Shown here: one piece after another, positions 1 through 6,233 of the stretch
How positions within the stretch are numbered: the stretch's first letter is position 1
Layout of the letters: each line of letters begins with the position of its first letter
NCBI GenBank assembly: GCA_030045215.1
Contig: JASIBJ010000724.1
Location: 1 to 11,435, forward strand
Direction of reading: 5' to 3'
Source: Streptosporangiaceae bacterium
GTDB taxonomy: Bacteria > Actinomycetota > Actinomycetes > Streptosporangiales > Streptosporangiaceae
DNA: 11,435 nucleotides
Made by a program: the position numbers and the translations under genes
Notes under the pieces: model-generated
What the model was told of the DNA's origin: nothing
Database searches by the model: none
Seen by the model: the letters and a program-made list of their open reading frames with translations, nothing else

Positions 1-2
1 TC

Positions 3-1355
3 ATCGACGGCCAGCCGGACGCCGACCTGACGACGGTCGACATCCGGCGGTTCGCCCCTTTCAACGGCAACAGCCAGTGGCTGAGGGACCGGGTCAGCGA
101 GGTACTCGGGTTGCACTACGCGATCGGGTGGCCGAACCGCGAGCTGGAGACCGCGCGCCCGTTCCGGCGGTCGCCGGTCTATCAGCAGCTGGCCGAAGCG
201 AACGCGTGCTTTGGCAGCAAGATGGGCTGGGAGCGGGCGAACTTCTTCGCTCCGGCCGGCCACGAGCCGGTGATCGAGTACTCGTGGGGCAGCCAGAACT
301 GGCAGCCCTGGTCCTCGGCCGAGCAGGAGGCGACGAGGCAGCGGGTGGCGGTATTCGACCAGACCTCATTCTCCAAGTACCTGGTCAGCGGGGACGACGC
401 GGAATCGGCTCTGCAGTGGCTGTGCACCAACGAGGTCGCGGTGCCGGTCGGCCGCACCGTCTACACGGGCATGCTCAACGACCGCGGCACGTATGAATCC
501 GACATCACCGTGACCAGGCTCGCGGCGACCCAGTTCCTGCTCGTGGCGAGCGCGGCCACCACCGAGCGCGACACCGACCACATCCGCAGGCGCATGCCGG
601 CCGGGAGCCGTGCCACCGTCACCGACGTGACCTCCTCGTGCGCGGTCTACGGCGTCATGGGACCGGCCTCGAGGCAACTGCTCAGCAGGCTGACCAGGAC
701 CAGCCTGGGAGACTCCTCGTTCCCCTTCGGTGCCAGCAAAATGATCGACCTGGGCTATGCCACCGTGCGGGCGACGCGCATCACGTACGTCGGCGAGCTT
801 GGCTGGGAACTGTACGTGCCCGCCGAGTTCGCCGTCGGCGTGTACGCGGACCTGATGGCGGCTGGCGCGGATCTCGGCGTGGTCAACGCCGGGTACTACG
901 CGATCGAGTCGCTCCGGCTGGAGAAGGGTTACCGCGCGTTCGGCCGGGAGCTGACGCCCGACTACGGCCCGGTCGAGGCCGGGCTGCTGTTCGCGTGCAA
1001 GCTGTCGGGCGGGGTTGGCTTTCTCGGGCGCGAGGCGGTAGAGAAGGCGCGGGCAGAGGGACCCCGGCGGCGGCTGGTGTCGGTAATCCTCGAGGACCCC
1101 GGCGTGATGCTGTGGGGCGGCGAACTGCTTCTCCGCGACGGGGCCCCGGCCGGGCAGCTAACCTCCGGCGCCTACGGGGCCACGCTCGGCGCCGCCGTGG
1201 GCCTGGCCTACCTGCGCGATCCGGGCGGCGGCGTCGCGACACCCGAGCTGGTCAGGTCGGGCATATATCAGGTCAACGTCGGCGGGCAGTTCGTCGGGGC
1301 CAAGGTGCAGCTGCGGCCGCCGTATGATCCGGCAGGGAGCAGGGTCAAGTCCTAA
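3..1355 (+). CDS. FAD-dependent oxidoreductase fused to GcvT-type aminomethyltransferase domain (dimethylglycine/sarcosine dehydrogenase family), 5' partial
   Basis: The reading frame is open from the first base of the window to TAA at 1353-1355, so about 450 C-terminal residues are visible. The FAD-binding N-terminal half lies outside. The visible start (DGQPDADL, VDIRRF) is the end of the oxidoreductase middle domain. From about residue 95 comes a GcvT domain with WGSQNW, VFDQTSFSKY (about 117-126), YVGELGWELYVP (262-273, the folate-site GE-x-G-x-E hallmark) and ESLRLEKGYRAFGRELTP, followed by a GcvT C-terminal barrel. Family members are usually about 800-830 residues. They oxidise N-methyl groups of dimethylglycine, sarcosine or related amines and pass the one-carbon unit to tetrahydrofolate in the cytoplasm. 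The TTG at 111 is internal, because the protein matches the family well upstream of it. The exact substrate cannot be told; 4-methylaminobutanoate oxidase is an alternative. sdaA follows after 12 nt, which fits a glycine/serine one-carbon operon. Confidence 0.88.
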   Translation: MDGQPDADLTTVDIRRFAPFNGNSQWLRDRVSEVLGLHYAIGWPNRELETARPFRRSPVYQQLAEANACFGSKMGWERANFFAPAGHEPVIEYSWGSQNWQPWSSAEQEATRQRVAVFDQTSFSKYLVSGDDAESALQWLCTNEVAVPVGRTVYTGMLNDRGTYESDITVTRLAATQFLLVASAATTERDTDHIRRRMPAGSRATVTDVTSSCAVYGVMGPASRQLLSRLTRTSLGDSSFPFGASKMIDLGYATVRATRITYVGELGWELYVPAEFAVGVYADLMAAGADLGVVNAGYYAIESLRLEKGYRAFGRELTPDYGPVEAGLLFACKLSGGVGFLGREAVEKARAEGPRRRLVSVILEDPGVMLWGGELLLRDGAPAGQLTSGAYGATLGAAVGLAYLRDPGGGVATPELVRSGIYQVNVGGQFVGAKVQLRPPYDPAGSRVKS

Positions 1356-1367
1356 GAGGAGGGCCCT

Positions 1368-2741
1368 ATGACCGTCAGCGTCTTCGAACTGTTCAAGATC
1401 GGGATCGGCCCGTCCAGCTCACACACGGTGGGCCCGATGCGGGCCGCCGTCATGTTCGGCCGTTCGCTGGACGCTGACGGACTGCTGCCGAAGGTGGCGC
1501 GGGTCAAGGTCGAGCTGTTCGGCTCGCTGGGCGCGACCGGCCACGGCCACGGTAGCGTCAAGGCGGTCGTCCTTGGCCTCGCGGGCGAGGAGCCGGAAAC
1601 CGTCGACCCGGCCGCGGCTGACCCGCTGGTCGCGTTGGTCCGCGATTCTGGCCGGCTGGCGCTGCTCGGCCGCGCGCCGATCGACATCGACCTCCAGGGC
1701 GATGTGATCCTGCACCGCCGCAAGCGGCTTGAGTTCCATTCCAACGGCATGCGGTTTGCCGCACTCGACGCATCCGGGGCCGAACTCAGCGCGCATACGT
1801 ACTACTCGGTGGGCGGCGGGTTCGTACTGGGCGAGGACGAGGTCGGCCGGCCGACCCTGATCGCCGATCACACCGCCGTTCCCTATCCGTTCGCGAGCGG
1901 AGCGGAACTGCTCGCGCACACGGACAGGACGGGCCAGGCGGTGAGCCAGATCATGCTTGCCAACGAGCTTGTCCGCCGGGACAAGGCCGACGTCGATGCG
2001 GGCCTGTTGCGGATTTGGGCGGTCATGCAGGAGTGCGTGCAGCGAGGTTGCGAGGTCGAGGGTGTGCTGCCAGGGGGCCTCAGAGTACGACGGCGTGCAC
2101 GCGCACTCCGCGAGACGCTGGAGCGGACCGGCGACGCCACCGACCCGCTGCATGCGATGGAGTGGGTCACGCTCTGCGCGCTGGCGGTGAACGAGGAGAA
2201 CGCGGCGGGCGGCCGGGTGGTCACCGCGCCGACCAACGGTGCGGCCGGGATCATCCCGGCGGTGCTGCACTATTACACGCGGTTCGTGCCGGGGGCCGAC
2301 TCGGCCGGGGTGATCAGGTTCCTGCTGACCGCCGGTGCGATCGGCGTTCTGCTGAAAGAGAACGCGTCGATCTCCGGGGCGGAGGTCGGCTGCCAGGGTG
2401 AGGTGGGGTCGGCCTGCTCGATGGCCGCGGCCGGGCTGGCCGAGGTGCTGGGCGGCACGCCCGAGCAGGTGGAGAACGCGGCCGAGATCGGCGTCGAGCA
2501 CAACCTCGGGCTGACGTGCGACCCGGTCGGCGGGCTCGTGCAGATCCCGTGCATCGAGCGGAACGCGATCGGCGCCGTGAAGGCCGTCACCGCGGCGCGG
2601 ATGGCGGTCCGCGGCGACGGCCAGCACAAGGTGTCGCTGGACAAGGCAATTAAGACCATGCGCGAGACCGGCGCCGACATGAAGATTAAGTACAAGGAGA
2701 CCGCGCGGGGCGGGCTGGCGGTGAACGTCATCGAGTGCTGA
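1368..2741 (+). CDS. sdaA: L-serine ammonia-lyase, iron-sulfur-dependent, single-chain type
   Basis: SdaA deaminates L-serine to pyruvate and ammonia using a catalytic [4Fe-4S] cluster. At 457 residues it has the full length of the one-chain bacterial type (E. coli SdaA is about 454). The N-terminal [15 protein letters not shown] (12-26) is the family signature. The catalytic part carries [26 protein letters not shown] and [20 protein letters not shown]. Cys342, Cys384 (LTCDPVGG) and Cys395 (IPCIERN) match the three cluster ligands. The last residue, Cys457 (NVIEC), matches the C-terminal cysteine that inserts into the active site of the Legionella enzyme as the fourth ligand, so the chain looks intact and autoinhibited in the usual way. 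The start ATG has a strong GAGGAGGG at 1356-1363. It lies 12 nt after the GcvT-fused oxidoreductase and 9 nt before the hemerythrin gene, so co-transcription is likely. Confidence 0.96.
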   Translation: MTVSVFELFKIGIGPSSSHTVGPMRAAVMFGRSLDADGLLPKVARVKVELFGSLGATGHGHGSVKAVVLGLAGEEPETVDPAAADPLVALVRDSGRLALLGRAPIDIDLQGDVILHRRKRLEFHSNGMRFAALDASGAELSAHTYYSVGGGFVLGEDEVGRPTLIADHTAVPYPFASGAELLAHTDRTGQAVSQIMLANELVRRDKADVDAGLLRIWAVMQECVQRGCEVEGVLPGGLRVRRRARALRETLERTGDATDPLHAMEWVTLCALAVNEENAAGGRVVTAPTNGAAGIIPAVLHYYTRFVPGADSAGVIRFLLTAGAIGVLLKENASISGAEVGCQGEVGSACSMAAAGLAEVLGGTPEQVENAAEIGVEHNLGLTCDPVGGLVQIPCIERNAIGAVKAVTAARMAVRGDGQHKVSLDKAIKTMRETGADMKIKYKETARGGLAVNVIEC

Positions 2742-2746
2742 GGAGG
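2741..2746 (+). promoter_or_regulatory. Ribosome binding site overlapping the sdaA stop codon
   Basis: AGGAGG begins with the final A of the sdaA TGA stop and lies 4 nt before the GTG at 2751. It fixes the GTG as the hemerythrin start and makes translational coupling to sdaA plausible. Confidence 0.7.
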
Positions 2747-2750
2747 AGCT

Positions 2751-3341
2751 GTGGACATCACTCAGCTGATCCTGGATGACCACCATGAGCAGCGGCGGCT
2801 ATTCGCGATCCTCGAGCAGATCGCTGCGGCCGACGCCGCCACGCTGAGCGTGGTGTGGGAACGGCTGGCTGCCTTTCTCGAAGTGCACGCGGCGGCCGAG
2901 GAGGAGATCTTCTATCCGGAGCTGCTGCGGGCCGGGCAGCGGGCGGGGCGCATCGGCACGTCGGAGGAGGAGACCCTCGACGCGATCCGCGACCATAACG
3001 ATATCCGCGACACGATCGCGGCGGTCGCGGGCCACGTGGCCGGGAGCGCAGGCTGGTTTGACGCGGTCGCGGCCGTGAACGTGGCCAATGGCGACCACAT
3101 GGCCGAGGAGGAGCGCGAGGGCCTTACCGACTTCCGCCGCGAGGTGAGCCTGCAGGAGCGGCATAACCTCGCGGTGGCGTTCGCCGCGTTCGAGGCGCGG
3201 CACCATGCCGGGGTCAGGCCGGTGGACAAGGACCCGGAAGAGTACGTGCTCCAGGCCGAGCAGGGGGGTGGCCGCGAGCCGTTGTCCGGCCGCGAAGAGA
3301 CGTCAGGCTCGCTGGGCATCGGCAGCCTGCGCGAGCCGTAA
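2751..3341 (+). CDS. Hemerythrin HHE cation-binding domain protein
   Basis: This 196-residue protein has a four-helix hemerythrin-like (HHE) domain in about residues 1-150. Candidate di-iron ligands follow the expected spacing: His11/His12 in LDDHHEQRR, His46 and Glu50 in EVHAAAEEEIFYPE, His82 in RDHNDIRD, and His116 with Glu119-Glu121 in NGDHMAEEEREG. Family members bind O2 or act in oxygen or nitric oxide sensing and iron-centre repair; which applies here is not visible. There is no signal peptide or membrane segment, so it is probably cytosolic. After residue 155 comes a polar, probably disordered tail ending in GSLREP. The GTG start is set by the AGGAGG that overlaps the sdaA stop. The 9-nt gap to sdaA suggests a shared mRNA with an oxygen-sensitive Fe-S enzyme. 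Confidence 0.88.
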   Translation: MDITQLILDDHHEQRRLFAILEQIAAADAATLSVVWERLAAFLEVHAAAEEEIFYPELLRAGQRAGRIGTSEEETLDAIRDHNDIRDTIAAVAGHVAGSAGWFDAVAAVNVANGDHMAEEEREGLTDFRREVSLQERHNLAVAFAAFEARHHAGVRPVDKDPEEYVLQAEQGGGREPLSGREETSGSLGIGSLREP

Positions 3342-3370
3342 CGACCGCGCTAACCGGGTCCACGGAATAC

Positions 3371-3390
3371 GCGCGGCGGGCTGACCGCGC
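3371..3390. terminator. GC hairpin between convergent genes, possible bidirectional terminator
   Basis: GCGCGG (3371-3376) and CCGCGC (3385-3390) form a 6-bp all-GC stem with an 8-nt loop. It sits in the 63-nt gap between the ends of the hemerythrin gene and the minus-strand glycosyltransferase gene. There is no T-tract on either side, as is common in actinomycetes, so the terminator role is inferred from position only. Confidence 0.35.
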
Positions 3391-3404
3391 CGGACAGCGG
3401 GCGG

Positions 3405-4280
3405 CTAGCGCGCAGCGGTGTCGGCGCCCGGATGCTGCTGCAGGATCGTCGCCTGTGTCTGCCCGGATGCGCGCCGTTCCCGCATGTACGTCTTGGCGAT
3501 GACACGGGCATAGCGAAGCCCGTAGGCCAGGTTGCGGCCTTTTTTGCTCTCGCCCGACATGCGCTGGCGCATAACCGTGGGCACCTCGGCGACGCGGTAA
3601 CCCTGCAGCAGCGCGCCGATGAGCAACTCCGAGGTCTGGTACTGCGGCTGGGTCTGGGTGACCGTGCCGGTGAGCTCCGCTCGCATCAGGCGCAGCCCAC
3701 TGGAGGTATCGGTGATCCGGCAGCTCGTCAGCATGCTGATCGTCCGGGCGAAGAACTTCACGCCGAGATTGCGGAACGCGTCGGTGTTCTCGGTCTGGCC
3801 GAGCTCGCGCGACCCGATGACGAAGTCGGCCTTGTCAGCCTCGACAATCTCGACCATGCCCGGCAGGTCGGCGGGGTCCCACTGACCGTCTCCGTCCAGG
3901 GTGGCAATATAGCGCGCGCCGCCCTCGCGGGCGATCCGGTAGCCGAGCCGGAGCGCGACCCCGTGTCCCCGGTTGGCCGACAGCGTGCAGGTCAGGGCGC
4001 CGTGCCGTTGCGCCACCTCGGTCGTGCTGTCCGTGCTGCCGTCGTCGATGACGAGCAGGGACACCGGGACGTCGGAGATCTGCTCGGGCACCTCGTCCAG
4101 GACCGCGCCGATGTTGGCCGACTCATTGAAGGCCGCGATTACGACGACCAGAGGCTGCAGCTTGAGGTCGGGGTAGCTGCCCTGGAAGACCGTGAGCGCT
4201 GCTCCGGTGATGCGCGCGGTATCCGGTGCCTCCCGCAGCCCGTGGTAAGTCACGTCTGCTGGCTTCTCGCGCCTCGACAT
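3405..4280 (-). CDS. Family 2 glycosyltransferase, polyprenol/dolichyl-phosphate sugar synthase-like
   Basis: This 291-residue GT-A enzyme resembles polyprenyl-phosphate mannosyl/glucosyltransferases (DPM1 type), which move a sugar from a nucleotide sugar to a lipid phosphate at the inner membrane face. Visible motifs are VVVIAAFNESANIG (45-58), VIDDGSTDST (77-86), ANRGHGVALRLGY (102-114), IATLDGDGQWDPADLP (125-140, with the metal-binding D-x-D and the QW/DP signature) and DFVIGSREL. No membrane helix follows the catalytic domain, so it is the soluble or peripheral subtype. About 40 residues precede the first strand, longer than many relatives. The ATG has GGGAG about 10 nt upstream on the minus strand. 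It converges with the hemerythrin gene and is divergent from the tRNA-Met/rpmG block. A role in cell-envelope glycan or protein mannosylation is inferred; the sugar donor is unknown. Confidence 0.9.
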   Translation of the reverse strand: MSRREKPADVTYHGLREAPDTARITGAALTVFQGSYPDLKLQPLVVVIAAFNESANIGAVLDEVPEQISDVPVSLLVIDDGSTDSTTEVAQRHGALTCTLSANRGHGVALRLGYRIAREGGARYIATLDGDGQWDPADLPGMVEIVEADKADFVIGSRELGQTENTDAFRNLGVKFFARTISMLTSCRITDTSSGLRLMRAELTGTVTQTQPQYQTSELLIGALLQGYRVAEVPTVMRQRMSGESKKGRNLAYGLRYARVIAKTYMRERRASGQTQATILQQHPGADTAAR

Positions 4281-4397
4281 CAGCGGTAGTCTCCCGATCC
4301 GGCCTAACAGTTATGACGGTCCACAATAGCCGCAAACTTGGACTCGCCGACATCATTCACGGGTTTGATACAGGGCCGCGCACCCCGTGCAGTTACT

Positions 4398-4409
4398 GAC
4401 GGTACCGTC
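4398..4409. promoter_or_regulatory. 12-bp perfect palindrome, possible operator
   Basis: GACGGTACCGTC reads the same on both strands. It lies about 120 bp upstream of the glycosyltransferase start on the minus strand. A dimeric repressor site is one reading; chance is another. Confidence 0.25.
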
Positions 4410-4449
4410 CCTCGCGTGCCTTCGTGGGCCATCTTGATCCTCTGGGTGT

Positions 4450-4481
4450 CGGGTGTACCCGGCATGCGGCCGGTCATGCCG
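4450..4481. repeat. Two abutting inverted repeats
   Basis: CGGGT-GT-ACCCG (4450-4461, 5-bp arms) is joined, sharing two bases, to CGGCATG-N8-CATGCCG (4460-4466 with 4475-4481, 7-bp arms, loop 4467-4474). The arms are perfect. They could be regulator sites or a small structured RNA element; nothing in the sequence decides between these. Confidence 0.35.
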
Positions 4482-4616
4482 CCAGCCCACTTGGCCCACT
4501 CGACCTGCGAATTGCCTGCTGAGCATGGTATTCCGGGGTCCGGCCAGGCCCAGTACGACCCCCGCGAGGCAGTCCAGTCAGCCATCCTTCGGATCTGCTG
4601 AAGAATCGGTAACGAC

Positions 4617-4646
4617 TTGGCATCCCGGAATCCCTATCTGTACCTA
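4617..4646 (+). promoter_or_regulatory. Weak sigma-70-like promoter candidate upstream of tRNA-Met/rpmG
   Basis: TTGGCA (4617-4622) and TACCTA (4641-4646) are spaced by 18 nt. The -35 is good, but the -10 lacks the final T. It is the best plus-strand pair I found in the gap, yet it lies about 200 nt before the tRNA, far for a tRNA promoter. Confidence 0.2.
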
Positions 4647-4843
4647 TGCGAATGCTGTCCTTATCGGCCGTCGGCCAGGGCGCGCGGGAAGGGCGGATAG
4701 CCCGCAGGCCGTCCCGGCCAGGCCAGGAGGGCCACGATCGCGGACGTCGGTATTTGCCGGTAAGCTTAGTCAGCCCCGGGACTAGGGCAGGGTTCCGAAT
4801 CGGCGCTGTGCCGCAAATCCGGACCGAGCCTGGCGGGTCAGGC

Positions 4844-4917
4844 GGCGGAGTAGCTCAGTCAGGCAGAGCAAGCGGCTCATAATCGCTGTGTCGCCGGTTC
4901 AAGTCCGGCCTCCGCTA
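4844..4917 (+). tRNA. tRNA-Met (CAT), elongator type
   Basis: A full 74-nt cloverleaf is visible. The acceptor GGCGGAG (4844-4850) pairs with CTCCGCT (4910-4916), with one G-U at the end. The D stem is GCTC/GAGC (4853-4856, 4866-4869). The anticodon stem is AGCGG/TCGCT with loop CTCATAA and anticodon CAT at 4878-4880. The T stem is GCCGG/CCGGC around TTCAAGT. The discriminator is A at 4917. The next bases are CTA, so CCA is not encoded. The first pair is not the C-A mismatch, and the anticodon stem lacks the three G-C pairs of initiator tRNA, so it is an elongator. A tRNA-Ile2 with modified CAT is unlikely given the match to actinobacterial tRNA-Met and its place in front of rpmG. Confidence 0.95.
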
Positions 4918-4937
4918 CTACCTTGCTCCACCCGGCA

Positions 4938-4951
4938 CCGCCTCAAGGCGG
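4938..4951 (+). other. Hairpin in the tRNA-Met/rpmG spacer
   Basis: CCGCC (4938-4942) and GGCGG (4947-4951) flank a TCAA tetraloop, and T4943/A4946 could add one more pair. It starts 21 nt after the mature tRNA end and lies 34 nt before the rpmG start. It could act in tRNA 3' processing or as a weak terminator. No T-tract follows. Confidence 0.35.
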
Positions 4952-4985
4952 CACCGAAGTTAAGTCGAGAGAAGGGCATGCCACC

Positions 4986-5150
4986 GTGGCTGCGACCGAC
5001 ATCAGGCCTAAGATCACTTTGGCTTGCCAGGAGTGCAAGCACCGCAACTACATCACGCGCAAGAACCGGCGGAATGACCCGGACCGGCTTGAGCTGAGCA
5101 AGTACTGCCCGTTCTGCCGTAAGCACCAGCCGCACCGCGAGACGCGCTAG
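4986..5150 (+). CDS. rpmG: 50S ribosomal protein L33, zinc-binding type
   Basis: The 54-residue product ([20 protein letters not shown]... ending HRETR) matches actinobacterial L33 over its whole length. It is a small protein of the large ribosomal subunit near the E site. Two C-x-x-C pairs, Cys14/Cys17 and Cys41/Cys44, make this the zinc-containing (C+) form, in contrast to the zinc-free paralogues that many actinomycetes keep under Zur control. I chose the GTG at 4986 because it gives the standard L33 N-terminus and has GAAGGG (4971-4976) 9 nt upstream. The longer open frame from 4923 adds non-homologous residues, and the ATG at 4978 is out of frame. tRNA-Met lies just upstream and the HadA/HadB-like pair downstream, the order known from Streptomyces and mycobacteria. 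Confidence 0.97.
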   Translation: MAATDIRPKITLACQECKHRNYITRKNRRNDPDRLELSKYCPFCRKHQPHRETR

Positions 5151-5166
5151 CCGCAATTTCTGGTTT

Positions 5167-5198
5167 GGGCGCGAGCCCTTACCCGGCCGCGCGCCGGG
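5167..5198 (+). other. Tandem hairpins between rpmG and the hadA-like gene
   Basis: GGGC-GCGA-GCCC (5167-5178) has a GNRA-type tetraloop. CCCGGC-CGCGC-GCCGGG (5182-5198) has a 6-bp perfect stem and follows after 3 nt. The second ends 4 nt before the GAAGG that may serve as ribosome binding site for the next gene. Partial termination after rpmG or masking of the hadA-like start region is possible. No T-tract is present. Confidence 0.4.
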
Positions 5199-5218
5199 CT
5201 CCGAAGGCATGGAGTGGC

Positions 5219-5665
5219 ATGGCAATTAACCGGGAATATGTCGGGCGCACGTTCCCCGAGTCGGAACCATACGAAGTCTCCCGCGTCAAGATCGCCGAAT
5301 TCGCCACGGCGATAGGCGACCCGAACCCGTTGTACCGGGATCAGGCGGCCGCTCAGGCGGCCGGGCACGCGGATGTCATCGCGCCGCCGACCTTCGCGAT
5401 CGTAGTCAGCATGGCGAGCTCGGCCGTCGCGGTGGCCGATCCTGGCCTCGGGCTGAATTACGCCATGGTCGTGCACGGCGAGCAGCGATTCGAGTACACG
5501 CGGCCGATCGTCGCCGGGGACGTGCTGACGGCACAGCCGACCATCTCCGAGATCCGTGATGCCGGCCGTAACGTCATGCTGACCACGAGCACCCAGATCC
5601 GGACGGTCCAGGGCGAGCTCGTGTGCACGGCCGTGGGCACGCTGGTCGAGCGGGGCGTCGGTTAG
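5219..5665 (+). CDS. HadA-like MaoC N-terminal (UPF0336) hotdog protein, dehydratase subunit
   Basis: The 148-residue protein MAINREYVGRTFPESEPYEV... has the single hotdog fold of the FAS1-type dehydratase N-terminal domain. Hallmarks are IGDPNPLYRD, IAPPTFAIVV, VVHGEQRFEYTRPIVAGDVL and VCTAVGTLVERG. In mycobacteria HadA is the substrate-binding, non-catalytic partner of HadB in the (3R)-hydroxyacyl-ACP dehydratase of type II fatty acid synthesis. Outside mycolic-acid makers, the conserved relative (UPF0336 family) has an unproven acyl substrate. The ATG at 5219 gives the conserved N-terminus, and GGAG or GAAGG lies just upstream. The 18 extra residues of the longer frame from 5165 run through a hairpin and look non-coding. 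The catalytic partner starts 34 nt downstream. Confidence 0.9.
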   Translation: MAINREYVGRTFPESEPYEVSRVKIAEFATAIGDPNPLYRDQAAAQAAGHADVIAPPTFAIVVSMASSAVAVADPGLGLNYAMVVHGEQRFEYTRPIVAGDVLTAQPTISEIRDAGRNVMLTTSTQIRTVQGELVCTAVGTLVERGVG

Positions 5666-5699
5666 CCGTCGCGGGCCCCGGGGCAGAGAGGATCACGCC

Positions 5700-6128
5700 G
5701 TGAGCGAGCAGGTTACCTTCGACGAAGTCGATGTCGGCGTCGAGCTGCCCGAGGTGAGCTATCCAGTCACCAGGCTGAGTCTGGTTAAGTACTGCGGCGC
5801 CTCCGGTGACTTCAACTTCATTCACTGGAACGAGCGCATTGCCAAGTCGGTCGGGCTGCCCGATGTAATCGCGCATGGCATGTTCACGATGGCCCAGGCG
5901 GGCCGGTATGTCTGCGACTGGGCCGGACCTCGGGCGATCGTTACCGAATTCGGCGTCCGTTTCTCCGCGATGGTGGTCGTCCCCGACGACGACAAGGGAG
6001 CGACGATCGAGGTGAGCGGGCAAGTGACGGACAAGCTGGACGGCAACCTCGTCGCCCTTGCCCTCACCGCGCGGTCGGCCGGCGCCAAGGTCTTGACCAG
6101 GGCCACGGCGGTAGTCCGGCTGCCCTGA
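5700..6128 (+). CDS. HadB-like MaoC family (3R)-hydroxyacyl-ACP dehydratase, catalytic subunit
   Basis: The 142-residue hotdog protein matches mycobacterial HadB closely in layout: YPVTRLSLVKYCGASGDFNFIHW, IAHGMFTMAQAG, VTEFGVRFSAMVVVP. The hydratase dyad is Asp37 and His42, spaced D-x4-H as in MaoC enzymes. These remove water from (3R)-hydroxyacyl thioesters during chain elongation. An oddity is Phe40 in D-F-N-F-I-H, where the family usually has Pro (D-x-N-P-x-H). The GTG start at 5700 has AGAGAGGA at 5685-5692, 7 nt upstream. It lies 34 nt after the HadA-like gene and surely acts with it. There is no HadC-like gene behind it. A perfect hairpin starts 32 nt after the stop. In acyl-CoA breakdown it would be an enoyl-CoA hydratase 2, but the pairing favours biosynthesis. 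Confidence 0.92.
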   Translation: MSEQVTFDEVDVGVELPEVSYPVTRLSLVKYCGASGDFNFIHWNERIAKSVGLPDVIAHGMFTMAQAGRYVCDWAGPRAIVTEFGVRFSAMVVVPDDDKGATIEVSGQVTDKLDGNLVALALTARSAGAKVLTRATAVVRLP

Positions 6129-6160
6129 GCCTGCGGGCCAGTGGCAGGACGGCGAGAAGT

Positions 6161-6182
6161 CTCGGGGGGTAGTCCCCCCGAG
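6161..6182 (+). terminator. Perfect 9-bp hairpin after the hadB-like gene
   Basis: CTCGGGGGG (6161-6169) pairs fully with CCCCCCGAG (6174-6182) around the loop TAGT. It is the strongest hairpin in the window and starts 32 nt after the hadB-like stop. No T-tract follows, which is usual in actinomycetes. It lies inside the longest open frame of the next gene and argues that the frame's real start is further downstream. Confidence 0.6.
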
Positions 6183-6233
6183 CCGGCACAGCGACCCGAT
6201 CCCGCGGCGTCGGCCGCCGGTCGTCCTGGCGAT

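Larger units (their letters stand above)
4281..4843. other. Gene-free intergenic region between divergent units
   Basis: About 560 bases separate the minus-strand glycosyltransferase start from tRNA-Met. Short open frames here (for example 4338-4601 + and 4304-4585 -) show no G/C third-position bias, no recognisable motif and no good ribosome binding site, so I call no gene. Base composition from about 4310 to 4660 is visibly less GC-rich than the flanks. The stretch holds three inverted repeats (4398-4409, 4450-4461, 4460-4481) and a weak promoter-like pair at 4617-4646. It should carry the promoters of both divergent units. I saw no convincing -35/-10 pair directly in front of the glycosyltransferase gene. 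Confidence 0.6.

Noticed and set aside
1419..2786. 455-codon open frame on the minus strand
   Set aside because: It is the shadow of sdaA, whose protein matches its family along the full length.
4304..4601. Short overlapping open frames on both strands in the intergenic gap
   Set aside because: Neither has a G/C third-position bias, a domain motif or a ribosome binding site.
4754..4789. Promoter pair TTGCCG and TAGGGC just upstream of tRNA-Met
   Set aside because: The spacer is 24 nt, too long for a sigma-70-type promoter, and no better -35 fits TAGGGC.
4785..4815. tRNA T-arm-like sequence GGGTTCCGAATC upstream of tRNA-Met
   Set aside because: The loop has one base too many, the arms do not pair, and no acceptor or anticodon arm fits upstream, so it is not a second tRNA.
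5165..5218. Upstream start for the hadA-like gene
   Set aside because: The extra residues run through two hairpins and do not match the family N-terminus, which begins at the ATG at 5219.
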